A DNA stretch of 64,000 bases from Dysgonamonadaceae bacterium. GTDB taxonomy: Bacteria; Bacteroidota; Bacteroidia; Bacteroidales; Azobacteroidaceae. Shown here one piece after another: positions 1 to 8,114 of the stretch. Location of the stretch: contig JAITQA010000039.1 in NCBI GenBank assembly GCA_031289145.1, positions 1-64,000 on the forward strand. Reading direction: 5' to 3'. Both the position numbers and the translations under genes were made by a program. Under the pieces are notes generated by a model that ran no database searches, was not told the DNA's origin, and saw nothing but the letters and a program-made list of their open reading frames with translations. Every line of letters begins with the position of its first letter. Position 1 is the first letter of the stretch.

Positions 1-10
1 AGCGTTTGTA

Positions 11-274
11 TCAAATATTACCATATTTTTCTACAACATGATTAGCCCAAGCATCTTTTTCCTTTTCAACAAGTGCATTATTTGCATATTTATGCAAAAT
101 ACCTTTTGCCCGTTGAGCGGCTCTTTGGCGTAATGCAGTTGTATTTTGTTGAATTGAATTATCGTCTGTCACTTCTGCATCAATGTTCCATGATTTCAAC
201 ATACTCAAAACAACATGAATCTGATGCTGAGCAATATTTCCTTTAATTGTAACATTCGTATCATATTCTTTCAA
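11..274 (-). CDS. Small protein, possible antitoxin
   Basis: An 87-residue soluble protein with no signal peptide or membrane segment. Its C-terminal part (about residues 55-87, with KYANNALVEKEKDAW and a final EKYG) resembles the tail of small Bacteroidetes antitoxin-like proteins (KYANPxLxxxEKxAW) that usually pair with PIN-domain toxins; this is recalled family knowledge. The start ATG lies inside the end of the upstream ATPase gene (14-bp overlap), so the two are probably translationally coupled. A toxin partner, if present, would lie beyond the left edge. It could equally be a partner of the ATPase. Confidence 0.5.
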   Translation of the reverse strand: MKEYDTNVTIKGNIAQHQIHVVLSMLKSWNIDAEVTDDNSIQQNTTALRQRAAQRAKGILHKYANNALVEKEKDAWANHVVEKYGNI

Positions 275-1400
275 TTTTTTCTAACCAAAGCGAGAAAAAA
301 CGGTCATACACAAAATAATTTCCATCATCATTCAATACCAAAGTCTTGTCAATAAGCGATTTTAATGCGAGTTTTACACTGCTTGCCGCTGTCAAATTAT
401 GCTTTTTCATAAATTGGAAATGAAATGGATTGGAAATTTTTCTTTCCTTCGCTATTGCCGTAAGCAACCGCAATTGTCCTTTGGTCAGCATCTCGCAATA
501 AGTTTTGTATGTAGCATTTTCTTCTTCCAAGACGTCTGCAATGATATTTTTCACATCAAGTTCGCTGTATTGAGTTTTTTGAAGAGCATATAGCTGATTG
601 AGTATAAATTGAATATACCACGTATGCCCCAAAACTATATTGTAAATCAAGCCAAACAATTCCGGTTTCAACGTTTTTTTGCTCTTTGCAAAATGCTTGC
701 CGGCAAAGTCAGCATAAGTGTTTTGCGGAATCTCTTTTAGTCCGATTTTCTGCGTACTTTGATAAAATGGGCGATTGACGGCTGAAAACATCGCATCCAT
801 TAAATGTTTTTTGCTGCCGGCGAAAATAAATTGCACGTTTGATGAAAATTGCATATACGAACGCAATAAGGCTTCGACGCCCTTTTCCGGATATTCGGTA
901 ATCTGCTGAAATTCGTCAATCGCAATGTAACATTTTTTGCCGGATTGCTGCAAATAGGCAAAAATTTCCTGCAAACTGCTTTCTGCCCGCTCCATTTGTA
1001 TATTAATGCTCAATTCGGGCTGCCCCGTTATTGAATCGTAGGAGAGCGAGGGACGAAAACTTTTGAAAAATGCAGAAATATGTTTCAACGCTTTTTCGGC
1101 ATGCTCATCCAACTTTCCCAAAATGGTTTTTCCGAACAACTGCACAAATTCATGCAGATTTTGTGTAGAAAAAATATCTAAATAAAAGCAATTTACGCTT
1201 TTGTTTTGCTCGTTTAGAGAGTAGAAAACATGATGTATCAACCCTGTTTTACCAAAACGGCGAGGACTGATAAGCGAAATATTGCGGTCATTTTCGAGAG
1301 CTGAAATAATTTTTTCAGTCTCTAATTCTCTGCCGCAAAAATAATTAGGACTATTATAACCTGCAACAAGAAAAGGATTATTTGGTGCTTTATCTTTCAT
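261..1400 (-). CDS. AAA/STAND-like ATPase (ATPase_2 type)
   Basis: A 379-residue P-loop ATPase. Walker A reads SPRRFGKT at residues 45-52 and Walker B reads YIAIDEFQQI at about 158-167, followed by a sensor-like FIFAGSKKHL at about 191-200. This layout matches the archaeal-type ATPase_2 family, whose members are common in Bacteroidota and mostly uncharacterised. The C-terminal 150 residues look like winged-helix DNA-binding or protein-binding modules, which is inference. No membrane segment is present. It overlaps the following small gene by 14 bp, so the pair forms a transcription unit. Substrate and cellular role are unknown. Confidence 0.8.
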   Translation of the reverse strand: MKDKAPNNPFLVAGYNSPNYFCGRELETEKIISALENDRNISLISPRRFGKTGLIHHVFYSLNEQNKSVNCFYLDIFSTQNLHEFVQLFGKTILGKLDEHAEKALKHISAFFKSFRPSLSYDSITGQPELSINIQMERAESSLQEIFAYLQQSGKKCYIAIDEFQQITEYPEKGVEALLRSYMQFSSNVQFIFAGSKKHLMDAMFSAVNRPFYQSTQKIGLKEIPQNTYADFAGKHFAKSKKTLKPELFGLIYNIVLGHTWYIQFILNQLYALQKTQYSELDVKNIIADVLEEENATYKTYCEMLTKGQLRLLTAIAKERKISNPFHFQFMKKHNLTAASSVKLALKSLIDKTLVLNDDGNYFVYDRFFSLWLEKIERI

Positions 1401-1404
1401 TCTG

Positions 1405-1412
1405 CAAAGTTA
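1405..1412 (-). promoter_or_regulatory. Putative -7 element TAACTTTG
   Basis: The minus strand reads TAACTTTG, matching the Bacteroidetes -7 consensus TAnnTTTG, only 4 bases before the ATG at 1400. If used, the transcript would be leaderless or nearly so. No convincing -33 TTTG at the usual spacing was seen. Confidence 0.35.
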
Positions 1413-1565
1413 CAAAAAAACATAAAACATGAAACATAAAAGATGAAATTTCTTTTTCCAAAGAGCCGCTATCCATTGTTTTTTAGGCGACATCATGATT
1501 AGCGGATAAATAATTGGAGTAGCGTACATCGACAATTGTACAATAAAGGTAAACAGGATGCTTAA

Positions 1566-1587
1566 AGTCCGGAGACTACGCCGAGCG
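1566..1587. repeat. Dispersed 22-bp palindromic repeat, copy 1
   Basis: A 22-base sequence containing agtccggagact and then acgccgagcg, found again exactly at 3267-3288. The core is a hairpin with a CGGA loop (AGTC/GACT stem). It sits in the 195-bp spacer between the two ATPase genes and is followed by a short G-rich run, as in the second copy. Confidence 0.75.
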
Positions 1588-1595
1588 AGGGGTGT

Positions 1596-2909
1596 TTAGT
1601 TCCTCTTGATATTTTTTACAGCATACAGCGGAATTATGCTAACTTGTTCAAGTTTTGAGAAATTTTCCTGAGAGACACGTATTCCCATTTCCAGTCCTTT
1701 TTCTTTCAGAAAAATATATAAACTTTGCATACTTCCTTTTTTGCCTGATTTCACTTCTATCGGCAGAATTTTTCTTTGTTTTTGCCACAGGAAATCAATT
1801 TCAGCCTGACTGTTTCGTGTTTCTCTGTGCCAATAATACAGTTCCATCCTGCTTGTGCTTGATTTGAGTAGTTCAAGACCTGTAAAAAGTTCGGCAATGG
1901 CTCCCTTATTGATTGATTCGAAATCGTTATTCAACAGTAAATCGCTCAAATCAAGTTGCATCATACGGTGAAAAATGCCAGTGTCGAGCAAAAAATATTT
2001 TCTGAATTTCGGATTTGCTTCCGCCCCCAAAGGCAATCCGTTAGCCGCAGTATGTGTTACCGGAAAAATCAAACCCGCCATGACAAGCAATTCCAAACAA
2101 AATTTTACCTGAAGCGCATTGAGCTCGGGTGTGGCTTTTGAATACACAAATTTTCCTCCGTTTTGCCGGACAACCGCTCTTAACACTTCCAAAAGCATAA
2201 AATTGGAGACCCGTTTTCGGTATTTTACAAAATCGTCCTGATACGACTGAAACAAATCGTCCAAAACCTGCTGACATTTTAACAGATTTCCGGTTTGGAC
2301 ATAATAGCTTACCACTTTGGGCATTCCGCCAATTATTAGAAATCGCTTGTATAAATTCAGCGCTTTGGTATGAACAATTTCCGGCAAAGGATTTTCGGGT
2401 GAAGCATTGGCGATTGCCTTCGCCAACAGATTTTCTCCCAAAGCATTCAGAAATTCGTCGAACGAAAAAGGATACAGGTACAGAGAGCGCACACGTCCCA
2501 CACCAAACGAGGGCAACTCTTCCAATGCAAATTCCAATAGTGAACCGGCTGCAATAACATGCAGTTCAGGCATTTTCTCATAAAAAAACCGCAGAGAAGA
2601 AATGGCGGGAACGCAGGACTGTATTTCATCGAAAAACAACAGCGTTTTACCTGCTTCAACAGGAATATTGTAAAACAGCGACAATTCCTGACAAATACGC
2701 TGCGGTTGCAAATCGGCGTCAAACACCTTTGCCATGTCGGGGCTTATCTCAAAATTTATTTCCAGAAAATAATCGAATTGTTTCCCGAACTCTCTAATAA
2801 CCGACGATTTCCCAACCTGTCTCGCACCACGAATCAACAACGGAAAGTGTTCTGCACCATTTTTCCATTGTAGCAATTCCGGTTCTATATTTCTGTAAAA
2901 GTACTGCAT
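1596..2909 (-). CDS. AAA_14/DUF4143 family ATPase
   Basis: A 437-residue ATPase. Walker A is RGARQVGKSSV at about 27-37 and Walker B is TLLFFDEIQS at 89-98. The C-terminal DUF4143 region contains AEIDFLWQKQ and then PIEVKSGKKG (about 369-392), which resembles a PD-(D/E)XK nuclease-fold core (D, then E-x-K). This two-domain form (AAA_14 plus DUF4143) is widespread in anaerobes and often present in many copies. Its function is not established. It is a single-gene unit with its own -7 element at 2942-2949. It shares no close sequence with the neighbouring 379-residue ATPase beyond the P-loop fold. Confidence 0.85.
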   Translation of the reverse strand: MQYFYRNIEPELLQWKNGAEHFPLLIRGARQVGKSSVIREFGKQFDYFLEINFEISPDMAKVFDADLQPQRICQELSLFYNIPVEAGKTLLFFDEIQSCVPAISSLRFFYEKMPELHVIAAGSLLEFALEELPSFGVGRVRSLYLYPFSFDEFLNALGENLLAKAIANASPENPLPEIVHTKALNLYKRFLIIGGMPKVVSYYVQTGNLLKCQQVLDDLFQSYQDDFVKYRKRVSNFMLLEVLRAVVRQNGGKFVYSKATPELNALQVKFCLELLVMAGLIFPVTHTAANGLPLGAEANPKFRKYFLLDTGIFHRMMQLDLSDLLLNNDFESINKGAIAELFTGLELLKSSTSRMELYYWHRETRNSQAEIDFLWQKQRKILPIEVKSGKKGSMQSLYIFLKEKGLEMGIRVSQENFSKLEQVSIIPLYAVKNIKRN

Positions 2910-2941
2910 TTAATAATTAATTTTTCTACCACTTTTCGCTG

Positions 2942-2949
2942 CAAAGATA
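2942..2949 (-). promoter_or_regulatory. Putative -7 element TATCTTTG
   Basis: The minus strand carries TATCTTTG 33 bases upstream of the ATG at 2909, a good spacing for the DUF4143 ATPase gene. Confidence 0.5.
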
Positions 2950-3070
2950 TAAATTTTATTTTTCCAAATCAATATTAGGCGAAAATTTGCGTTTTTCCAA
3001 ATCGATAATCATGCAAATTTCATGTTTTTCCAGAGCAATAAATAAAATGTTTAAAATCTCATATTAAAGG

Positions 3071-3108
3071 CAAAGCTCCAGCTTTGTTTGCAAGCTGCAA
3101 GGCTTGCA
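3071..3108. repeat. Two adjacent short inverted repeats
   Basis: Positions 3071-3086 form CAAAGC/GCTTTG; on the minus strand the four-base loop reads TGGA. Positions 3089-3108 form TGCAAGC/GCTTGCA with a six-base loop. Both stems are perfect. The first shares the NGGA loop with the hairpins at 3235 and 3265 although the stem sequences differ. Confidence 0.7.
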
Positions 3109-3234
3109 CAAAAGAGATTGAAATAAAAGAATACAATATATATATAAATAGCGCATACAATGCATACAAAGAAAGAGAAAAATATTTTCAAAAAAACAAG
3201 CGAGCGGCCGATGCAGCGGGTGTGCTTGATATCA

Positions 3235-3295
3235 GCAAGGCAGGAGCCTTGCTTTTAGCGCGACGTAGTCCGGAGACTACGCCGAGCGGGGGGGG
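3235..3295. repeat. Tandem NGGA-loop hairpins and copy 2 of 22-bp repeat
   Basis: Positions 3235-3252 fold as GCAAGGC/GCCTTGC around an AGGA-type loop. Positions 3265-3280 fold as GTAGTC/GACTAC around CGGA. The second hairpin is part of the 22-bp repeat (3267-3288) shared with 1566-1587. A run of eight G follows directly at 3288-3295. Confidence 0.7.
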
Positions 3296-3406
3296 TGGGT
3301 GGATGATATTTTGGAATGTTGCTTCCATTTGTCGGTTTTTCTACAAAACTACATGAAAAGTTCGATATTTACAAGTGCGTGCCATGAACAACCAACAATT
3401 GTATTT

Positions 3407-4375
3407 TTAATGAGATTTAGGGAATAATTTTAAAAAAATCCAATAAGCATTGCGTGCCAAAACATAAAAGGGACTAACAAAATATTCTTTAGCTTTAATA
3501 GGCCTTTCTAAATGTTTTTTGTGCCATGCAATACAATCTTTATCATTGATAAGTCTTTTCTTCAATAAAAACCAAGCATAACGTAGCCTGTGTTTTTTAT
3601 AAATTTTTGGAATATCCGGGAAAACAGCTATTCGCTTATAGAGTGTTCTTTCGATGCCATTCAGATAGGTATTATACTTCCTAGCAGTATTGGATGTGGT
3701 TTTTCCAATTTCAATATTATGACGTCTCACATAGCTTAATACTTGAAACACAAATCCGACTTTATAATATTGCATAATATCATGAGCCAACTCTGTATCG
3801 GGATGGAAATTTTTTTCGTTAAGCACTTGAAGTGTTTGTGATATACTTTTTAGAGATTCAACTCTATAAAGAGGTGTTCCAAGAGAACCTGATATCCCAA
3901 ATTTTCCTGTTAATTCCGCATATAAAATTTCTTTGCCATCAAATATATTGCCATCATAAATATCAGGTCCAAAACAATTTACTTTTTTATCATCAAGTCG
4001 AAATGAAAAACAAGCCCCTATTTCATCATCTTGTTCTAAAATTTCCACCATTTTTTCTATATATTCAGGAAACATCCAATCATCCGATGGCTCTAATTTT
4101 GCATATTTAGCATTTAGGCCTGCAATTAAAGAATATGAATAATTCCAATTAACCATTGGAGGTAATGTCTGACTGTTCCGGAACACTTTAAAACGCAAAT
4201 CGTCTTTAATATATTTTTCAATAACAGATACAGTATTGTCTGTACTATTATTATCAATAATGTAACATATCCAATTTGTATATGTTTGGGATATAATATG
4301 CTCAATACATTCACCTATGTATTGAGCAGCATTATAGGTTGGCATTACAATTGCCACTATTGGGTGTTGCTCCAT
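3407..4375 (-). CDS. Glycosyltransferase family 2
   Basis: A 322-residue GT-A fold transferase. The nucleotide-binding start is VMPTYNAAQYIGECI (10-24), followed by IIDNNSTDNT (39-48) and a DXD-like PSDDW (96-100). No N-terminal signal is present; the C-terminal region is basic and aromatic, consistent with peripheral membrane association. It is the last gene of the polysaccharide locus and is probably used to transfer one of the sugars made by the upstream nucleotide-sugar genes to the lipid-linked repeat unit. Donor and acceptor cannot be read from the sequence. It is the only GT2 in the locus inside this window, so other transferases must be elsewhere or lie outside the canonical families. 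Confidence 0.85.
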   Translation of the reverse strand: MEQHPIVAIVMPTYNAAQYIGECIEHIISQTYTNWICYIIDNNSTDNTVSVIEKYIKDDLRFKVFRNSQTLPPMVNWNYSYSLIAGLNAKYAKLEPSDDWMFPEYIEKMVEILEQDDEIGACFSFRLDDKKVNCFGPDIYDGNIFDGKEILYAELTGKFGISGSLGTPLYRVESLKSISQTLQVLNEKNFHPDTELAHDIMQYYKVGFVFQVLSYVRRHNIEIGKTTSNTARKYNTYLNGIERTLYKRIAVFPDIPKIYKKHRLRYAWFLLKKRLINDKDCIAWHKKHLERPIKAKEYFVSPFYVLARNAYWIFLKLFPKSH

Positions 4376-4411
4376 TTTTATTATTATAACCGCTAGTTTG
4401 TTTTGATTGAG

Positions 4412-5422
4412 TTAGATATATTGTTTTGTCCATTTCAGCAATCTTTCAATACCTTCTTCTTTAGGTACTAACGGTTCCCAATCAATCAGTTTTTTTGCTT
4501 TTCTTATATCAAGATACGCAACAAGTTTATCAGCCTTCCTCATGGGATTTTCAATTGACTTTTCTTTGTTTCCCGTTATTTTTTCCAAAATATCCAATAG
4601 CTCTAATACACTCAAGGTATTGGAATATCCTCCCGAAATATTTATTGCTTCGCCTCTTGCGTTTTCAATATGCGTAATTATATGCTCAAATGCACTACAA
4701 ATGTCGCTCACATATAGAACATCTCGCACCTGCTTCCCATGCCCGAATCTATTAAAGGATTTATTTGAAGCGACCATTTGGGTCATGTATGCTACCCAGC
4801 CATGATCTTCGTAAGAATATTGCCAATCCCCATATATCCCTCCCAATCGGGCAGACACTGTTTTAAGATTATATACCCTGGCATAATCTAATGTATATTG
4901 GTCTGCTGCACCTTTAGAACAGCCGTATGGAGATAAAAAATCTAATGGAAACGATTCAGGGAGTCCATATTTGAGGTCTGCGTAATCAAATCTTTTTTCA
5001 TATTCAATCACAGGTATTAGCTTCTGTTCTCCATATACTTGATTGGTGGATGTATTTATGAAAACTGCTTGAGGATGGTATATCCTTAGCGCTTCAAGCA
5101 AATTGAATGTCCCCAACGCATTAATTTCAAAATCCAGTCTGGGGTTTTCGACTGATTTTTTGAACGCCACTTGAGCCGCAACATGCAATATTGCGTCTAT
5201 TTCTTTTTCATTTCTGAAAAAATACTCAACGTCATGCCAGTTACGAATATCAACATGTGCAAATTTTACACCGGCAGATTCAATTCGTTTCTTGTTCTCC
5301 TGAGTGCCAACTGCTTTAGTTAAATTATCAATTGCTATGACATCCATACCTTTTGATTTAAAATGGCATGCTAAATTACTGCCAACAAAACCGGTTCCTC
5401 CGATAATTACATACTTCTTCAT
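4412..5422 (-). CDS. tyv: CDP-paratose 2-epimerase-like SDR (Tyv family)
   Basis: A 336-residue extended short-chain dehydrogenase. The NAD motif is GGTGFVGS (8-15) and the catalytic pair is Y166 and K170 in SPYGCSK, followed by GAADQYTLDYAR. That stretch and GKQVRDVLY are, from memory, very close to Salmonella CDP-paratose 2-epimerase (RfbE/Tyv), which converts CDP-paratose to CDP-tyvelose. The context supports this: ddhA-ddhD and a paratose-synthase-like reductase lie upstream in the same locus. It could also be a UDP-sugar 4-epimerase, but the SPYGCSKGAADQY segment argues for the Tyv branch. Confidence 0.75.
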   Translation of the reverse strand: MKKYVIIGGTGFVGSNLACHFKSKGMDVIAIDNLTKAVGTQENKKRIESAGVKFAHVDIRNWHDVEYFFRNEKEIDAILHVAAQVAFKKSVENPRLDFEINALGTFNLLEALRIYHPQAVFINTSTNQVYGEQKLIPVIEYEKRFDYADLKYGLPESFPLDFLSPYGCSKGAADQYTLDYARVYNLKTVSARLGGIYGDWQYSYEDHGWVAYMTQMVASNKSFNRFGHGKQVRDVLYVSDICSAFEHIITHIENARGEAINISGGYSNTLSVLELLDILEKITGNKEKSIENPMRKADKLVAYLDIRKAKKLIDWEPLVPKEEGIERLLKWTKQYI

Positions 5423-5439
5423 ATTAATCTATTTAAAAT

Positions 5440-6702
5440 TTATTTATAATTGATAATATCCATCCCACTCAACAAACTTTGGTCGCTCCATAAATAATCC
5501 CATTCTCCAAACCTTCCGATATAGTTAATTCCCAGATTTTGAAGATATGTATGAATCACGGAAACCGCTTTTTGTCGTTTATGATCAAATACCACATTGG
5601 CATATTTGACTTCTCTATAGTCAATCACATCAATGTCCTTTTGCACAAACAGGTTCATCCGTTCTCCCTTTTCGATTATATGAGACGTCAAACCGTCTCC
5701 GTTACATTTTTTAGGAGAATATTTTGAACAGTAAGTTTCAAACTGCAGGGAGCTTTTTCCTTCGGGTGCATTATGCTTTGATTTGAGCGAAGGCGAATAG
5801 ACTCTTGCAGGGAAAATGTCTTCGTCGTATATATAGGCCCAAAGGTATTGAGGTATGTCCGGGCGATTAAAACCTATCGACACTAACTGCCCGGATGTAG
5901 CCGTCAACTCCTTGCCTGCATCCAATATAGAGGCTGGACAGTCTTTTATTAGCTTTACAAGTTCGGGAAGAGGAACAGAGGAGACAAGACGGGTGTAATA
6001 TTCCTTTGTGCCGTCTGAAAACTCCACTTGTTTATTGTCTGTATCAATTAATACAGCTTCCTTGTTTACTGATATATCTATTTGATCTGCCATTTTGTTT
6101 AGAAAAGCTTTGTAACCGCCTTTTACAGGATAGCGCATTTCTTTGGCGTAATAGAAGTTGTCGGCTTGTTCTTCAAAGGCTCCTCGCAGGATGTCCGACA
6201 GTTCAGGGAGGCTGAATCGCTCGCCTACCCAATCCAAGCCCAAGTCTTTTGCGTTCGCCGTCCAATATTTTCTTGTGTATGCAGAGGGGAAATTATTTGT
6301 AAAATAGTCACCAAACTGTACCAGCAGCCATTCTTCATAGTTTTGAGGATTTGATACCGGCTTGTTAATAAAATCTTGAATAATCCTTATCTTTTCGTCT
6401 GTTGACAAGGGAGACAAATTATTTTGCGCAGGATGTTTGATCCATTTGCCTTTGTAATAATTATATGCCAGGGGATTATGCGTATAGAACGGCGTACTTT
6501 GCGAAAACAGTTCTTTTACACAGTCGTTCGTTGTAAAAGAAAGATGAACAAAATAATCGAACAGAAATCCGCTGATTGTAAAGTTGTCACACAGCCCGCC
6601 CCACGAATGATTCTTTTCACACAGTTTATACGCTTTCCCATTCTTCTGCAAATGATATGCTGCCGAAATACCCGCGATTCCTCCTCCCAAGATAAGGTTC
6701 AT
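5440..6702 (-). CDS. FAD-dependent oxidoreductase, UGM/amine-oxidase-like
   Basis: A 420-residue flavoprotein. The dinucleotide-binding GGGIAGISAAYHL is at residues 6-18 and the ribose-binding acidic residue (E29) ends the second strand. The GLCDNF stretch and the general layout recall UDP-galactopyranose mutase and protoporphyrinogen-oxidase-like proteins of O-antigen clusters. The open frame extends upstream to 6822, but I chose the ATG at 6702 because the FAD motif begins five residues later and this ATG overlaps the TGA of the preceding gene in a classic ATGA junction. It may interconvert ring forms or oxidise a sugar; the reaction is not determined. Confidence 0.75.
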   Translation of the reverse strand: MNLILGGGIAGISAAYHLQKNGKAYKLCEKNHSWGGLCDNFTISGFLFDYFVHLSFTTNDCVKELFSQSTPFYTHNPLAYNYYKGKWIKHPAQNNLSPLSTDEKIRIIQDFINKPVSNPQNYEEWLLVQFGDYFTNNFPSAYTRKYWTANAKDLGLDWVGERFSLPELSDILRGAFEEQADNFYYAKEMRYPVKGGYKAFLNKMADQIDISVNKEAVLIDTDNKQVEFSDGTKEYYTRLVSSVPLPELVKLIKDCPASILDAGKELTATSGQLVSIGFNRPDIPQYLWAYIYDEDIFPARVYSPSLKSKHNAPEGKSSLQFETYCSKYSPKKCNGDGLTSHIIEKGERMNLFVQKDIDVIDYREVKYANVVFDHKRQKAVSVIHTYLQNLGINYIGRFGEWDYLWSDQSLLSGMDIINYK

Positions 6703-7568
6703 TGAACTAATGTTTTTAAAAGTCCTTCTTCCATAGAAACTTTGGGGGTCCAACCGACTAACCGTTTTCCTGCATTCCAAGGTTCCATCACCTCTCTGCT
6801 TCTGTAAGTACGTTTTCCCCATTCAACATTGAGTTTCTTACCTGTCACTTCTTGATACAACCCGGCTAAATCCTTTAGCTTGTATCGCTTATCCGCATAT
6901 AATGCATAGTCGGATTCCAATTGCTCATTGCCTTTTAATAAGTTGACAAGATGGACAAAACCACCCACAACATCGTCAATGTATAAGATATCAATCAATT
7001 GCTCGCCTGGAGACATCGCTAAGACTTCACCGCTTTGGACGATTTTATTCCATAAATTGAAAATCTTGGCACGAGTATCATTAGGGCCAAATGTGTCACA
7101 AATTTTTAATGTCACAAACTTTATACCGGATGTTTCCGCATAATATCTTGCAACATCAATAAATGCCTGTTTTGTAGCAGCATATAAATTCACCGGGTTA
7201 TAATCCTGCGTATCGGGAATATAGTGTTGCCAGAAAGTTCCCGTATTTAAAAACCATTTTAGGCTTGTATTTCGAGATGCCTCAAGTACGGCTGTTCCTA
7301 AAAATATATTGGAATCAATCAAATTTTTTACATCCGTATCTTTATGTGAAGATAAAAATAAGGATGCCAAGTGGACAATTCCGTCAATTTGATGTTCTTC
7401 CAAATAAGAATGTAAAGCGGGAATATTATCTTCAAAACAGAATATACGGGCAAAATTGGCCATATCCGATGATGGACGAACCAACACATGAATTTCATGT
7501 TCCCCCTCTAATGCATCAATTAAATTTTTGCCAATAAATCCCGTAGCTCCGGTAATCAATATTTTCAT
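6699..7568 (-). CDS. NAD-dependent sugar reductase/epimerase (SDR), possible AscF-like
   Basis: A 289-residue extended SDR. The cofactor motif is GATGFIGK (7-14) and the catalytic residues are Y129 and K133 in YAATK. It is short, like the CDP-abequose, paratose and ascarylose synthases (about 280-300 residues) that reduce the C4 ketone of CDP-3,6-dideoxy-4-hexulose. It lies directly after the RmlC-like epimerase (gap of 3 bases), as expected for an ascarylose-type pair of 5-epimerase and 4-reductase; that assignment is inference from context. Its stop overlaps the start of the FAD protein. A simple 4-epimerase role cannot be excluded. Confidence 0.7.
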   Translation of the reverse strand: MKILITGATGFIGKNLIDALEGEHEIHVLVRPSSDMANFARIFCFEDNIPALHSYLEEHQIDGIVHLASLFLSSHKDTDVKNLIDSNIFLGTAVLEASRNTSLKWFLNTGTFWQHYIPDTQDYNPVNLYAATKQAFIDVARYYAETSGIKFVTLKICDTFGPNDTRAKIFNLWNKIVQSGEVLAMSPGEQLIDILYIDDVVGGFVHLVNLLKGNEQLESDYALYADKRYKLKDLAGLYQEVTGKKLNVEWGKRTYRSREVMEPWNAGKRLVGWTPKVSMEEGLLKTLVQ

Positions 7569-7571
7569 CGT

Positions 7572-8114
7572 TCAAAAAGGTGAAGAATAATCATTTAATG
7601 CACAAAAATCATTGTCTCTTTCCGAAATAACAGGATTGGACAGTTGCCAGTCAAATCCGAAAGAATCCCACCGAATGCCACAGTCGCATTCCCGATTATA
7701 TTCTGTCGTTTGATTATATTCCACAATCGCATTATCTGTCAATGCCTTAAATCCATGGGCAAATCCTTTGGGGATATATATAAACCGGCCGTCGCTATCA
7801 TTTAATTCTATTGAAAAATATTTCGTGTATGTTGGTGAATCCTTTCTTATATCAACAACTACATCTAAAATTCTTCCCTGTAATACATTGACGATTTTCA
7901 CATGATCGCAAGGCGGAGTTTGAAAATGCATCCCTCTTATCACTTCTTTATGAGACTTTGAATAATATCGCTCCCTGTAATTTGTTTCCAAACCTAAACC
8001 GGAAAAAATACTTTGATTAAACGTTTTTAAAAATACGCCTCTCGGATCCTCAAACATACTTCCTTCGATAATATGCAGGCCTGCAAATCCCGTTACCAGT
8101 ACTGTTTTCATCAT
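7572..8114 (-). CDS. RmlC-like sugar 3,5-epimerase (possible CDP-sugar 5-epimerase)
   Basis: A 180-residue cupin of the dTDP-4-dehydrorhamnose 3,5-epimerase family. It has the catalytic histidine in RGMH (H63), the FAHGF loop (118-122), the tyrosine region with Y133 and Y139, and CGIRW (145-149). No rmlA, rmlB or rmlD lies nearby. Next to ddhA-D it more likely acts as the C5 epimerase in a CDP-ascarylose branch (AscE role), which is inference. I used the ATG at 8114, which shares one base with the TGA of the upstream gene (TGATG). The longer frame begins with TTG at 8117, and a second ATG follows at 8111. Confidence 0.75.
   Translation of the reverse strand: MMKTVLVTGFAGLHIIEGSMFEDPRGVFLKTFNQSIFSGLGLETNYRERYYSKSHKEVIRGMHFQTPPCDHVKIVNVLQGRILDVVVDIRKDSPTYTKYFSIELNDSDGRFIYIPKGFAHGFKALTDNAIVEYNQTTEYNRECDCGIRWDSFGFDWQLSNPVISERDNDFCALNDYSSPF

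Larger units (their letters stand above)
2910..3406. other. Non-coding spacer with palindromes
   Basis: This 497-bp stretch has no gene I accept. The 90-residue open frame at 3084-3356 runs straight through the palindromes and a G8 run and has low-complexity content. The region holds the -7 element of the upstream gene, at least four short inverted repeats and a G8 run (3288-3295). Confidence 0.6.

Noticed and set aside
3084..3356. 90-residue plus-strand open frame in the 2910-3406 spacer
   Set aside because: It passes through palindromes and a G8 run, has no ribosome-binding site or promoter, and its translation is low-complexity.
5440..6822. Longer FAD protein starting at 6822
   Set aside because: The extra 40 residues come before the FAD-binding strand and overlap the upstream gene by more than 100 bases; the ATGA junction at 6702 is far more natural.
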